This document shows positions 1 through 11,553 of a stretch of 64,000 nt of DNA, piece after piece. Origin of the DNA: Megascapheus bottae (Eukaryota; Chordata; Mammalia; Rodentia; Geomyidae); contig JANJXV010000002.1 of NCBI GenBank assembly GCA_024803745.1, positions 39,019,001 through 39,083,000 on the forward strand, in the 5' to 3' direction. The notes below the pieces were generated by a model that saw only the letters and a list, made by a program, of their open reading frames with translations, was not told the origin of the DNA and did no database searches. Made by a program: the position numbers and the translations under genes. Numbering within the stretch: the first letter of the stretch is position 1; each line of letters opens with the position of its first letter.

Positions 1-346
1 ATGTGTTTGTGTGTGAGACATGTTTTTCAGCCCATATTTAGAAGTTTATAAGTATTATTTTGTATTATATTTTTATACTTTTTAGGGCACTTGAGTATAG
101 GTTACTATGATGCTTAATAATAGTAACAAGTTTTCAGATGTAACTTTCTGATTTCCCAAAAACTACTCAAAGAAAGGAAATTTTTGTACAAACCATTTTC
201 TGTGCATAATGTCTTAAGATTAAACTATATTTTATATATTTTACTAAATTAAATTTTTCATGAAGGCCTTTCCCTATCACTGAAAAATTGAGAATGCTGA
301 ATAAAATGTACCATAGGGGAAAAATAGTTCAAACATGACTGGACAG

Positions 347-546
347 GGCCGGGAGTTTGGCCTAGTGGTAGAGTGCTTGCCTAGCATGCACGACGACCCA
401 GGTTCGATTTCTCGGTACCACATACATAGAAAAAAAAATAAAGCCGGAAGTGGTGCTGAGGCTCAAGTGGTAGAGCCCTAGCCTTGAGAAAGTCCAAGGA
501 CAGTGCTCAGATGGTGAGCTCAGGCCCAGGACTGGCAAAAAAAAAA
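347..546 (+). mobile_element. IDL-Geo dimeric SINE
   Basis: The left half begins GGCCGGGAGTTTGGCCTAGT and carries a pol III A box (TAGTGGTAGAGTG) and B box (GGTTCGATTTC), as in tRNA-Ala-derived ID elements. An A-rich linker leads into the Geo right half (GAAGTGGTGCTGAGGCTCAA ... CAGGACTGGC), followed by a poly(A) tail. A perfect 12-bp target-site duplication, ATGACTGGACAG, lies at 335-346 and 547-558. This is a complete, fairly young copy. The family assignment is from recalled knowledge of geomyoid SINEs. Confidence 0.92.
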
Positions 547-558
547 ATGACTGGACAG

Positions 559-3233
559 CCTGAACACAGGCACCTGATTCAGTAAACAGTTGAAATGCTT
601 TGAAGAGGTGTCATCTACCTCTCATAAATAACCATCTCTGAGATAAGAAGAACTTTTGGAAAGCTTCACAGTAAGGGAAGGAAGTTGGTCATTTTTAATG
701 ATGGTGGAAGTTTGATGATGGAGGAAAAACACAAACTTGAGAAAATTTACTGGACTCTACCCAATACTCTGTCAGAAGCCCAACTCTTGAGTTCTTGACA
801 ATGATCACAAAGTTTTATACATTTCCTGAATTCTTTGACAATTCTTTTCCTATTTTCTATTCTGGGAAAAGTGTTGAACTCTTGTTCATTGGTTTATATA
901 TTCAGGTTCACAGTGTTTTTGACCATTGTACTAAATATTCATAAAAATGTTTAATTTTTAAGTGTGTTTATGGTACAGGAACATTATTTGAAAGCCTAAT
1001 GTTCACACAAAACAGTTTCTGTGTTCTGCTTATGACTTAGTAATCAAATGTGCACTTTTTTGGTTTGAAGATCAGTGTTTATTTTGCCTCAAAGTCTTGT
1101 CTTAAACTACATTAAAATTAATTGAAGAATTTTCATTTCCTCAAACAAAAAATAAACTGTTGTAAGACAGTGTGGGATAGGAAAGAAGTTTGAATAAGTT
1201 ATGTAAGTTACTTGCTGAATACCAGATACAGAGATTGTTTTTAACTTCTGTAATAACATTTTCACTTGTAAAAATAGGCCAAATACTATGTATAGAAATA
1301 TAATGATGAATAAGGCAGCAAATTTCAATTAGTAAAATTAGTGAAATTATCTATATGATCTTTTCAATCTGATCATAACTTCTATGCAGGAAATAAACAA
1401 ACAAACAAACAATAAGCAAATGAAAAACAGCCCTGTATTTATATGACTAATCCACTCTAGGGATAAATCAATCTATTTTAACCCCTTATTATTACTGAGG
1501 TTTGGACAAATAAAGATATATAAATGCTAAATACTGTTAGAATAACTGTAAATAATGTAAAGGGAACAAAAATGGGGAAAATGAAATGTTTATATCAGTT
1601 CTGTTTCTGAATATTTGGAAATATATGTGAAAGTACATTTAGTTCTTTATCATTATCATTCTGAACATTTTTCCTTTTCTACAAAGCAGAATAGTTATTT
1701 CCCACACTTGCTCCAGATCTTGATCTCAAGCTGAAGAAAATGCTTCAGTTCTCTGCACAGACAGAAAGAGCCATTTGACAAATTGAGCATTTGAGTTATC
1801 ACAATCTTATGTGATCTCCACATTGCCACACACGTCTTATCTGATTTTGATAGCTCAGAGACAACTTAACACATTCCATTTATCTTTATTGTGATTTAAT
1901 TTTGAACAGTGACAATGTTGACTGGAAGAAGAAACTACCAGAATATTTGTTAAACAGGTTTCCCTACTTGGAAACTTCTTCCTCTTTAAGTACTTACCAT
2001 GACACCTTGACACTCAATACTTCAATTTCTCCTTTCAGCATTTCTGACCTCAGCTGTGGGTCCTGAATTCTTTGCCATGATTCTTCTCTTGAAAGTGATA
2101 CCAACTCTTAAAACAAAGACCCCATCATGATATCTCAGTCTTGTAAAATGGCTGTGGAAATTACCCCCCTTGATGCCTCATAATTTCACTGTAGTTTCTA
2201 TCTCTTCTGCACCTGAGGTCAAGAACAAAAAATAAAATAAGTTTATACATGGCTATTGACAGGCCTTTCTCATTCTGAAGGATAGTCTTATTACAAGGTA
2301 AAGTAAAAAATTGGAGAAGAGGGAAAAAAGAAAAAAACATTTAGTAGGAGAACCTATTCTCTGGTGACAAGTGGTAGGAAATACAGCAAGTTGACACCAA
2401 AGGGATGATTTTCAATAGTGATTTGGAGTTATATAACCTTCAATAACTGTTTTTTTCCTCTTATCCTTCAAGATTATTGTTAAATTAGATAATTTCTCAG
2501 GTTATTACTTTATTTGATGTCTTATAGATAACAAGAAGTATGTTTGGTGTAGTAATTTGTAAGTCCTATGAAAATCTAATGATAAAATCATCATAACCTT
2601 TTAATACAGATAGAAACACATGAATTTATATCAGTCAGCCTCACATTTCAGTCATATATTTAAAGATAATAATGCATACACTCAAAATCAATTAATTGTA
2701 ATAGTATATTTAGTCATTCTCAAAGATTATGTAGCATATAAATGTACATACATAATTGGAATTTTACTTATAAACATCAGTGGTGAAAAATAATAATAGG
2801 AAGTAATTTTAGATAGAGTCACATTTACTTTAGTACAATACATTATCAAAATCATATAAAAACCAAGATCAGAATTAATATCTCCCCATTGTACAATCAG
2901 AAACATCCAGCCCTTGTGACAGAATATAGTGTTGATATATCTGATAACATGTAAATTACAAATGAGTAATTTCACATATGATTTAGCCTACTAGTTAAAT
3001 TCCAAATACTTTCTTTTCTGTGTAGTTGAATATACATAAGTACATGTGGGTATTATACAACTGACTTCTTAATATTTTTGACAGTTTGATAACTGCTTTC
3101 AGCTCCTAAAATGATGTGGGTATGCTTTCTTATTGTGAAATTTTTCTATGCTATATTGTTACTTTTTAATGTTTCCTTTACTATAATATGCTTATACTTA
3201 TAAACATCATGCACTACTTTTTAAAAGAGATCT
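559..3233. other. AT-rich sequence, nothing assigned
   Basis: About 2.7 kb with no repeat family or coding exon that I can recognise. There is a short AAAC run near 1391-1410. The two small open frames here (1107-1328 and 2727-2975, minus) have unstructured, AT-driven composition and look like chance. Confidence 0.5.
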
Positions 3234-3502
3234 ACTGCCAGTTGCAGTTATAATCCTAGCTACACAGAGGCTGAGATCTATGGATCAAGGTTCAAAGCCA
3301 GCCCAGGCACAGAATGACTTGAGACTCATCTCCAATTAACTTCTAGAAAATGGGAAGTGGGGCTTGGCTCAAGGGTAAGGTGGTAGCCTTGAGCTGAAGA
3401 GTTCAGGGACAATGCCCAGGCCCAGGGTAAGGCAATAGGCTTGAGCTGAAGAGCTCAGGGACAGTGCCCAGGACAAGTTCAAGCCCCATGACCCACCAAT
3501 AG
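3234..3502 (+). mobile_element. B1-Geo-like dimeric SINE with duplicated right segment
   Basis: The left half resembles a 7SL/B1 monomer (TATAATCCTAGCTACACAGAGGCTGAG, abbreviated here to its key words: 'ATCCTAGCTAC', 'GAGGCTGAG'). It continues through a B1-like middle and a linker (ATCTCCAATTAAC) into a Geo-like right half. The core 'CTTGAGCTGAAGAG(T/C)TCAGGGACA' occurs twice, near 3394 and 3431, so the right half carries an internal tandem duplication. The same arrangement is present at 26340-26641. The 3' tail runs straight into a GA/GGAA microsatellite. Confidence 0.8.
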
Positions 3503-3510
3503 AAAGAGAC

Positions 3511-3565
<55 letters not shown>

Positions 3566-3614
3566 GGAAGGAAGGAAGGAAGGAAGGAAGGAAGGAAGGA
3601 AGGAAGGAAGGAAG
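3503..3614 (+). repeat. (GA)n then (GGAA)n microsatellite
   Basis: About 30 GA units are followed by about 13 GGAA units. It sits at the 3' tail of the upstream SINE and directly abuts the next SINE, so it probably grew from a SINE A-rich tail. Confidence 0.95.
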
Positions 3615-3819
3615 GGCCAGGAGTTTGGCCTAGTGGTAGAGTGCTTGCCTAGCATGCACGAAGACCAGCGTTAGATCCTAGGTACCACATACATAGAAAA
3701 AAGCCAGAAATGGTGCTGAGGCTCAAATGGTAGAGCTCTACCCTCGAGAAAGTCCAAGGACAGTGCTCAGGCCCTGAGCTCAAGCCCAGGACTGGCAAAA
3801 AAAAGAAAGAAAGAAAGAT
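3615..3819 (+). mobile_element. IDL-Geo dimeric SINE
   Basis: GGCCAGGAGTTTGGCCTAGT opens the ID-like left half. The linker CATACATAGAAAAAAGCC leads to the Geo right half, ending CAGGACTGGC plus an A-rich (GAAA)n tail. It is inserted at the end of the GGAA repeat, so the target-site duplication cannot be distinguished from the microsatellite. Confidence 0.9.
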
Positions 3820-3878
3820 CCACTTATCAAAATAATTTTAATTTACTTATTTAAAAATTATAGAAAATGAGAGTGACA

Positions 3879-4087
3879 GGGCTGGGAGATGGTTAGTGGT
3901 AGATTGCTCTTCTAACATGCTTGAATCCTTTGGTTTGATTCCTCGCTATCACACACCCAGAGGAAACCTAACATGTTGCTGTGGCTCAAGTGGTAATGCG
4001 CTAGCTGTGAGCACAGAGAGGCTCAAGAACAGTGCCCAGGCTCTGAGTTCAAGCCCCAGGACTGGCAAAAAAAAAAAGAAAAAGAAA

Positions 4088-4118
<31 letters not shown>

Positions 4119-4147
4119 CAAGAAAGAAAGAAAGAAAAAACAAAGAA
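3879..4147 (+). mobile_element. IDL-Geo dimeric SINE, diverged, with (GAAA)n tail
   Basis: The ID-like left half is diverged (GGGCTGGGAGATGGTTAGTG). The Geo half (GCTGTGGCTCAAGTGGTAAT ... CCCCAGGACTGGC) ends about 4068. The tail is an A-rich GAAA microsatellite through about 4147. An 89-codon open frame across it (3896-4165) is only SINE plus tail. Confidence 0.85.
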
Positions 4148-4350
4148 AACAGAAAAATGCAGTGATTAGATGTAATTAAATGCATTTCTAAGGTTCATTG
4201 CCAGCCTAAGGACTCTGACTTTTAATTTTGCAGGAAAGATGGTAAGGTAAGCATTTGCAGTCTTCTCAAGTAGTTTAAATATATAAAGTTTAAGTAATTT
4301 AATATCAGGGTGATAGAGAAAGCTAAAAATCTAAAGGCAGGAATAGTATA

Positions 4351-4440
4351 TATATGACACTGAGCAAATTATTCAAATTTCTGAGTTTTAGTTTCCTGAT
4401 GTAAGAGAGTGAGAATTTGGTGGTTGATTATGTAGTGTCT
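4351..4440 (+). mobile_element. MIR SINE fragment
   Basis: The order 'GACACTGAGCAAATTATTCA', then 'TTAGTTTCCTGATGTAAGAG', follows the MIR consensus block (…GGGCAAGTTACTTAA…CAGTTTCCTCATCTGTAAAAT). It is heavily eroded, as expected for a mammal-wide repeat. Confidence 0.5.
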
Positions 4441-6345
4441 TAACTCTAATTAATTCTATGTAAAAATGAGTCTTGGAGATACAATGAATTTCCCATTACT
4501 ATTACTCTTGTGAAATTCCATTGGGAAAAATCTGTGCATTCTTTGTTTCTTCCATCACTTGTAATTCTGCCAAGAAAAATGATCAATATTAATCTCTTAG
4601 GTGGTACTGAGTTCTCTGAAAAAGCCTTTGTATTAAAATGAAAATATATTTCTGATTGTATTATGTATATGCGTTTATTGATGCATCTAGGCTCCTTATA
4701 TCAAATCCTGTAACAACTTGAAGTTATGCAATGTGATTGATCTGGGTTCACATTAAATGGAGATTTTGAATAGATTGACGTAGTAGCACTATCATGCATG
4801 AGATTTGCAAATGTATTTCTTTTGAATGAATACTTCTGTGAGCTACCCTGACAAAGTTTCTGTGTGATACAATTCTAAAAGACTTTGTACTTGACATAGC
4901 TTAGATTTTATTCTTCTCTTTTAGTATTTATTTCATTGTTTTTTCCTCCCAAGGAACACAATGGTATTATAATAGTTACTTGATGATGTGAGGGTGAATT
5001 TTGATAGGATAACATCATCATTTAGACTTACTTATTTCAGATGTTGTGATTTATTTGAAAATAAACATTTCAAATCTATTTAATACACATGTATACACAT
5101 TCTTATGGATATACATCTATTAATGATGTATATTTACTTGTCAATTATAAATTAGGAACATTGAAATTAGTGTTTTATAACAGTAGATTTCCTAAAATAA
5201 AAGTATGCTTTCTACAATCATATGCTTATTTTCATTCTCTGATGTTTCTAGATGGACAGTACCAACCAGGGTGCAAAGTGAATTTTCCATGATTTTACAT
5301 ATTTAGAAATATATTATAATTTTAATAAGTACATAAATAATCCATTAAGAACAGTTGTGAACAATGGCAAATGATGTCAAATCTATCAATGTTTAGAGTA
5401 GAATGATCCTGAGGAGCTGTTACTTATATATAATTTCTTTTAAAGCTGAAGGGATCCTTCATTTTCAAATATGAAATTTAGGTATGAATATGATTAGTAG
5501 TGTGGTGAGGAATTGTTATAAATTATGAACTGTATATTCTACAGTTAAGCCAATCTACTTAGTATTACTTTGACATTGCCTTATTATATTCTTCAAAGTC
5601 TAATATAATATGCAGAACTTACCTTGGTAATGTCCAAGAATGAGTTTCACAAACATTGATTCCCCTAATTCAATTGGAGGGTATGAACCAAGGGAGAAAA
5701 TGTTGTGTAGGGCGAGAGGGACAGAAGAAGAGAAAGGAAAGATGAAAGTAGGAAGATTTAATTGTGAAAATAAAAGTTGGGGCTGGTTCTGTCAAAACTA
5801 TGCAACTCCAGAGAGTGCTGTACTTTCTGCAGTGCCATCATACCAGACCTCTAGTCATTCCTGTAGATCAAACACTGTCACGTATCCTGTATGTATATTA
5901 TATAGTGGCTCTCCCACATTTATTCCCACCAATGTGGGAATAAAGACCACAATACTAGTAAAGAATCAATGATATCATCTGTGAAAACAATCAAACTAAA
6001 GTTTAAGAACTTAATTTATTTTTCATTCTTGGAATTAAGCCATGTGCTAAAAATTATTTGGGGAAAAGTTTCTTTAGTAATCTCAAAACAATCAATACAG
6101 TAGAAAAAACAGAAATTATGAATCCATTGAAGGTAATAAATTTATACTTTACCATATATGAAAAGTCAACAAAACATAAATTTGTGAAAAGATAAAATCT
6201 ATTTTATTCATGTTACTCCTCTGTAGAAACTCTTTTCTAATAACTGGACAACTGAAAGCAATTTTATTCAATTAGTAATAAATACAATATAAGATATAAT
6301 AAGAACAACAATGACATAAAATGGCTATCAACAGAACACAATCTA
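4441..6345. other. AT-rich sequence, nothing assigned
   Basis: No transposon family or exon recognised. A 110-codon open frame at 5640-5972 matches nothing I know and has no visible splice context. It contains a perfect 10-bp-arm hairpin at 5920-5943. Confidence 0.45.
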
Positions 6346-6392
6346 ATTGTTGGTGGCAAAGACCTGTAATCCTAGCTATTGGGGAGGCTGTA
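6346..6392 (+). mobile_element. B1-like SINE fragment
   Basis: 'GTTGGTGGCAAAGACCTGTA' and 'ATCCTAGCTATTGGGGAGGC' match the head of a 7SL-derived B1 monomer. The rest of the element is missing or unrecognisable. Confidence 0.5.
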
Positions 6393-6499
6393 AAAAATAA
6401 CAGTATAAAATCAGAAAATCTGAGTAATGAAAGTAGACAGGTAGAATAAAAGTATGCCAGAAAGATACCCTATATATTAGAATATCAAGAAAAAAAATA

Positions 6500-6908
6500 A
6501 CTAGTACTCACCTAGGACTCTCCTAGCAGAGGATTACAATAGCTCAAAACCTAGATACATAAGGTCATATAGGATGAGGCTAATTGAAAGGATCTCCAGG
6601 ATATGGAAACATGTGTGATTGTTGTTCTTAATGTACTATGTAACATTTCTCTTTTCTTTTGTTGCCCTTTGGTTAATCTCATATTGTTACTGTATCTGAC
6701 TTTGTTACCAGGAGTACTGTATATACATTTATTTATTTATTTGAAATAGAAAAGGGAAGAGGGAAAAACAAGATGATTGGGAGGGGTGTGGGGGGGAAAT
6801 GGGGACAAAAATGTGAGAAGGGGTATCAATGTGTAAGAAGTAATGCACCTACTATCTGGCAAATTTAACCGTAACCCCTCTGTAATTTTGTTTTACAATA
6901 AAAAAGCC
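6500..6908 (+). mobile_element. LINE-1 3' end (5'-truncated)
   Basis: It matches the 3' UTR shared by the other L1 copies in this window: 'CTCTCCTAGCAGAG', then 'CTTAATGTACTATGT', a G-rich polypurine block near 6755-6805, 'CTATCTGGCAAAT', and an ACAATAAAAAA tail. Only the 3' UTR is present and no ORF2 codons remain. It is somewhat diverged from the other copies. Confidence 0.85.
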
Positions 6909-7231
6909 AAGGGCAATCAATGTGTATTCCAATGAAAGACTTATAAAGTAGAAAATACAATGTGAACTAACATGGAAGAACTGACAACCTTTGTCATACC
7001 AGAAAACTGATTTGTGACTAAGTTGACAATTAAAATTAAAACTCTCTCTAATATGCTCAAGCAAAACCTTGATCTTTACAAACATTCAGAAAAATGGTTA
7101 TTTCATATATTTTTGCAATTCTTATTGTTTGCTTTATTATTTCTCCAATTATCTGGAGGAAATAATGTACCAAAACTAAATATTTTGCAAAACATTATGC
7201 AATACATTGAATGATTAAAAATAAATCTTAA

Positions 7232-7425
7232 AGGCCAGTAGCATGGCCTAGTGGTAGAGTGCTTGTCTACCACCCAGAGCCCTGGGTTTGATACCTGGGT
7301 ACTACATACACACAAAAATCTGAAAGTGGTGCTGTAGCTCAAATGGTAGAATGCTAACCATAAGAAAGCTCAAAGACAGTGCCCAGGACTGGCCAAAAAA
7401 AAAAAAGAAAAAAGAAAAAAGAAAT
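7232..7425 (+). mobile_element. IDL-Geo dimeric SINE
   Basis: The left half contains GGCCTAGTGGTAGAGTGCTT and a B box (GGGTTTGATACC). The Geo right half (GTGGTGCTGTAGCTCAAATG ... GCCCAGGACTGGCC) is internally shortened: the 'ccctgagttcaagcc' block is absent. An A-rich tail follows. Confidence 0.85.
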
Positions 7426-7776
7426 AATAATTTACCAAATGGAGACCGGAGTAGATGGGAAGTTTCATCCCATAAACACAATAAAATTGTTAAAGGATTG
7501 TCATACCAAGCTATACCAAGTTTAGATATTTCTACATGAGAATGTTAAAAACATTTTTAAACAAGAAATAATTTTATTTCCATTTCATGACATATGCATG
7601 AATAACCAAGGAATGAATCTTAACTCAGACTGAAGTAGAACATTATTAACATGTCTTCATAAATACTTCACACAAAATGACACTAAAGACCCTGTAATTT
7701 TTCATGGATCAATGAAAAATACTAGCAGAGTCCAGTGTTGTATTCATTGTATAATAAGTAACAACACAGTAGATAG

Positions 7777-7950
7777 TTTTTTTTTTCTTTTTGCCAGTCC
7801 TGGGGCTGAGCTCAGGCACTGTGTTAGCATGGTACCACATGAGCCACAGTACCACTTCTGGCTTTTTCTGTGTATATGGTATGGGAAAATCGAACCCAGG
7901 GCTTCATGCATCCTAGGCAAGCACTCTACTACTATGTCATGCTTCTGGCC
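7777..7950 (-). mobile_element. IDL-Geo dimeric SINE
   Basis: Reverse orientation: a poly(T) run, then TTGCCAGTCCTGGGGCTGAG (Geo 3' end), then the complement of the ID-like left half ending 'CTTCTGGCC'. The Geo half is shortened relative to other copies. Confidence 0.88.
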
Positions 7951-8275
7951 CAACTAGACTTTTTTTAATTTAAAAAACATAAGGAGTTTATATGCTCTGA
8001 AGATAAAAATCAGATTATAAGGTGCTATTTTCATAGAAGAAGAAAGAAACTAGCCTCAGCAGCAGACAGTGCAGTCATATGCATTGGCTATTATTTAATA
8101 CATAGTTGCAGAAATGAACGTAACTATGAATAATGTTAGCATAATATACATTACATAATATAAGTGGCTATGTAAGGGATATCAATAATCTACTTCATAC
8201 TTTTTAAAAGAAAGTAGATGATATGTAAATGTTAAAATCTTTTGGCTTGTTTGATCTTTTTATTACTTTTAGTTT

Positions 8276-8276
<1 letters not shown>

Positions 8277-8326
<50 letters not shown>

Positions 8327-8424
8327 CTGTACTAGGTCTTGAACTAAGGTCCTAGATACTATCCCTGAGCTTTTTGGTGCAAGGCTAATGCTCTACCACT
8401 CGAGCCATAGTTCTACTGGGTTGT

Positions 8425-8487
<63 letters not shown>

Positions 8488-8605
8488 GGTTAATTGGAGA
8501 TAAGAGTCTCATGATCTTTCCTGCCTGGCAGGCTTTGAACAGTAACCCTCAGCTCTCATCCTCCTGAGTAGCTAGGATTACAGGTGTAAGCCACTGGCAC
8601 CCAGC
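8277..8605 (-). mobile_element. B1-Geo-like dimeric SINE carrying two (TG)n microsatellites
   Basis: Reverse orientation. A (TG)n tract at 8277-8323 replaces the tail. Then comes the Geo half (CTCTACCACTCGAGCCATAG), a second (TG)n tract at 8422-8486 in the linker between the monomers, and the B1-like half (GTTAATTGGAGATAAGAGTC ... CTGAGTAGCTAGGATTACAG). The internal tract lies where other copies have the short linker. Confidence 0.85.
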
Positions 8606-10859
8606 TTCTCAAAATATACCTTAAAAAATACTTTAGTTGTTGCTCCATGTGTAAAAAGTACACTACCTTTCTTGTTTCTAAGTTTACATTAAGTGAAGGA
8701 AAATGGCTGTCCAACAACTCTCTTTGTCCAAAGCAGATATTCTGCCCGTGCTACCAATTAGCACTCCCATCTCTACCCTGAGTAATCACGGAATATATGT
8801 GTGAAATGTTAAGTTATAAGATATGTTAGTATACAGGTCTTTGAGTCATAAAGAAAATAATGTTGCGGCATGTTTTGTTTGTTTCTTCTGTGGGATTTTT
8901 TTCTGTTTTTCTTGGGGACTTTTTTTTTTACTTTAACCATAACTTTAATGCCTGTGTACCTTAGGAATAAGGGTTATGACTTCCTTGAAAGCTCACTGGA
9001 ATTTATTTGAAAAGCTCACATTGGCCAAACATGCATATTGACCCATTCTTTGCCTTATTTCCTATTTTAATTGAGTGTCGAAGGTTATACGTTGCTATTA
9101 GAGTAAGACATAACTGGCAGTAGAGGTCAGGGACTCTCGGGAATTCTATTAGAGCCATAAAAACAAAACAGAATGATAATTTCACCTGCTCTAACCTCAA
9201 TTTTTCCAAGATGGGACAGGCATTGACCTTATTGTTTGTCAGCCTTTGACTCTATAAACTTCAACTACCCTAATTCTGCTTACTAAACATCAAGAATGCT
9301 TTCACAAGGATGAAAAATAAAACAATAGAAAATACTCAGACATGACTCAAAAGAGAGACACAGGTAGGTGACAGAAAGATAAAATAACATCTTCTTTATT
9401 CCTGGGTCACATCCCTTGTTTGGCTAGTTTGCAACAATAACACTTCCACACCAACAACCTTCAATTTTATCTTCTTTTGTAGAATACCTTGTAACTTCTT
9501 CGATGTGAGCAAGTACAAGCCATAAATCCAATAAATTGCTCATTCGCCCTAAAACCTATTTGTGGTATTTTGAAGGGTTTATGAATTTTGGTGAGTTTCT
9601 CCACTTTTGACACACTTTAAAGTTTTTGGTGAATATGTGTGTTGATAGTTAAGGGTAAATGAACCTTTCTTCATTTCATCTTGAAAAAAGGAAGAAACAG
9701 CATAATTAACAATGTATTAAATGTATTTAGAAATTGATTCCTTAATTTAACAAAATAAGTAAATAAAAAGAATGTGAAGACTTTTTTTCCACGTTTAGTT
9801 TTTCTTAATAATATTTGTTGGCAATTTTTCACAATTTACTAGGGAATGTTTAATATTTTAACTATAGATACAAAGTAATGTCCAAAACACATTGGAAAAT
9901 CACTTGGATAGGTCCTTTTTCCTCTTAATCTGCATGCTGTTTTAATGCTATGGGTTGAGAATTAATATTAGAGTTTTATTTTGTTGCCAGAATACTAAGG
10001 CATCTGTAATATAACGTTCATTTCTCATCTTTTTAGCAAGAAATGAAGAGAAGAAAAAAATTCTACACAAAAATGTGCAAACTTCTTGTATGAATGCTTG
10101 GTTCGTTTAAACTGATAGATACTACTTCAAAAATTAATGAGACACCATAGAAATCTTTTAGGCTTACAGAAAAAAGTGATATTTTAATCCTTTGACATTT
10201 CTAAACAATTGAGTGAAATGACATATTTAAGAAATTATAAAATTAATAGTATCTAAACTTTTCTTCAAATTTGGTTTCAAATTTACCCTAATAAATGATT
10301 TCTGTATAGCAATAAACCATGGCCTTTGCTTATCTAATCAGAATCCAATGTGAAAGCACCAAAATATCATTATAAGATTAAATTTTCTTAAATGCCAGTG
10401 CAATAGACTAAAATATTTTTATCAGTTTGAAATAGCAACTCTTGTCTGGATAAATTATTAAGCATGAAGCTTTTCACCTGAGATTGGAGAATTTGTTCAA
10501 TATTAATAGCTATTTCTACATGCAAAAGTTCACTCAATTATCTACTTTCCTAGACTTCTCTGAGGAATTTCATCCAGCATCCTCAAATTTGTGAAAAGTC
10601 TTCAGATTATTCTATAAATGTTTTCTCATGGCCAAAGACATTTCCTGACAAATTCTTATGATCCCCTGAAAAAGAGAAAAATTGTGAGAGATGAGGTCCT
10701 CTGAGAAAGTTACTATCTCTTTAATGACCAACATCCCAGTGATAACATATTGCCAGATATAAAGTTGACTCAACAAATGAATTTTGTCACATTTGACATT
10801 CAATTAGATCTCAGCCAAGAAAATTTTGTACATTTAATCATAATATTCTTGGATATAGC
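8606..10859. other. AT-rich sequence, nothing assigned
   Basis: No repeat family or exon recognised. Small open frames at 9003-9209 and 10612-10803 (minus) show no domain or splice context. Confidence 0.45.
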
Positions 10860-10998
10860 ACATATAAGCTTATACATACACATATATGTATATATGCATA
10901 TATGTGTGTATATGTGAATATATACATGTAGGTATATATATGCCTATATGTGGGTTTATATATACATAGGCATATATAGGTATATATATATATATAAA
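10860..10998. repeat. AT-rich simple repeat (TATG/TA)n
   Basis: Irregular alternation of TATATG, TACATA and TATATA units ending in an uninterrupted TA run near 10981-10996. It produces a spurious minus-strand open frame rich in Tyr and Ile. Confidence 0.9.
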
Positions 10999-11553
10999 AT
11001 ATAGAATTGCTTCAACCAAATTCAAGATGGAAAGGGTAGAGGAGAGATGACTTTGCAGTGCTTTTTTTATGTAAGTACACATAACTTCCAATTCACATTA
11101 CTTAAAGAAGTACCTAAATGTGACACATTCTTATCTTAATACTTAAAAAAACTGAATGGTATCTCTTATTAATGTACATGTTCCAAAGTCATTTGACAAC
11201 AAGCCCTAATGCAACTGACATTCTAAACTCTTGATAATTAACTGACATTCTCTATGTATGTGTTCTACCATCTCTCACAAAAACTGACATGCTGGAACCC
11301 ACAATTTTCGAAAGGCATTAATTACTTATGATCCACATTGCTTCATTAGTAAGATATTAGCTGTAAGAAACCTGAAAAACATGATAACATGGTCTAAGGT
11401 TTTAAGGATATTTGGAACAACAATGAGTCTCAAAAGAGGACAATCCAGTCTCATTCCCACTGATGTCCGTATCCATGGAAACTCCCTTTTAATAGCATAC
11501 ACATCACACTGGAAAAATAGGTATGCTACCTTTTGAAAGTGAGTGCATTAAAA

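Noticed and set aside
347..420. tRNA-gene-like A and B boxes
   Set aside because: They belong to the ID-like half of a SINE with a poly(A) tail and target-site duplication; no cloverleaf tRNA gene is present.
5640..5972. 110-codon + strand open frame
   Set aside because: No recognisable motif, no promoter or splice context, and composition like its surroundings.
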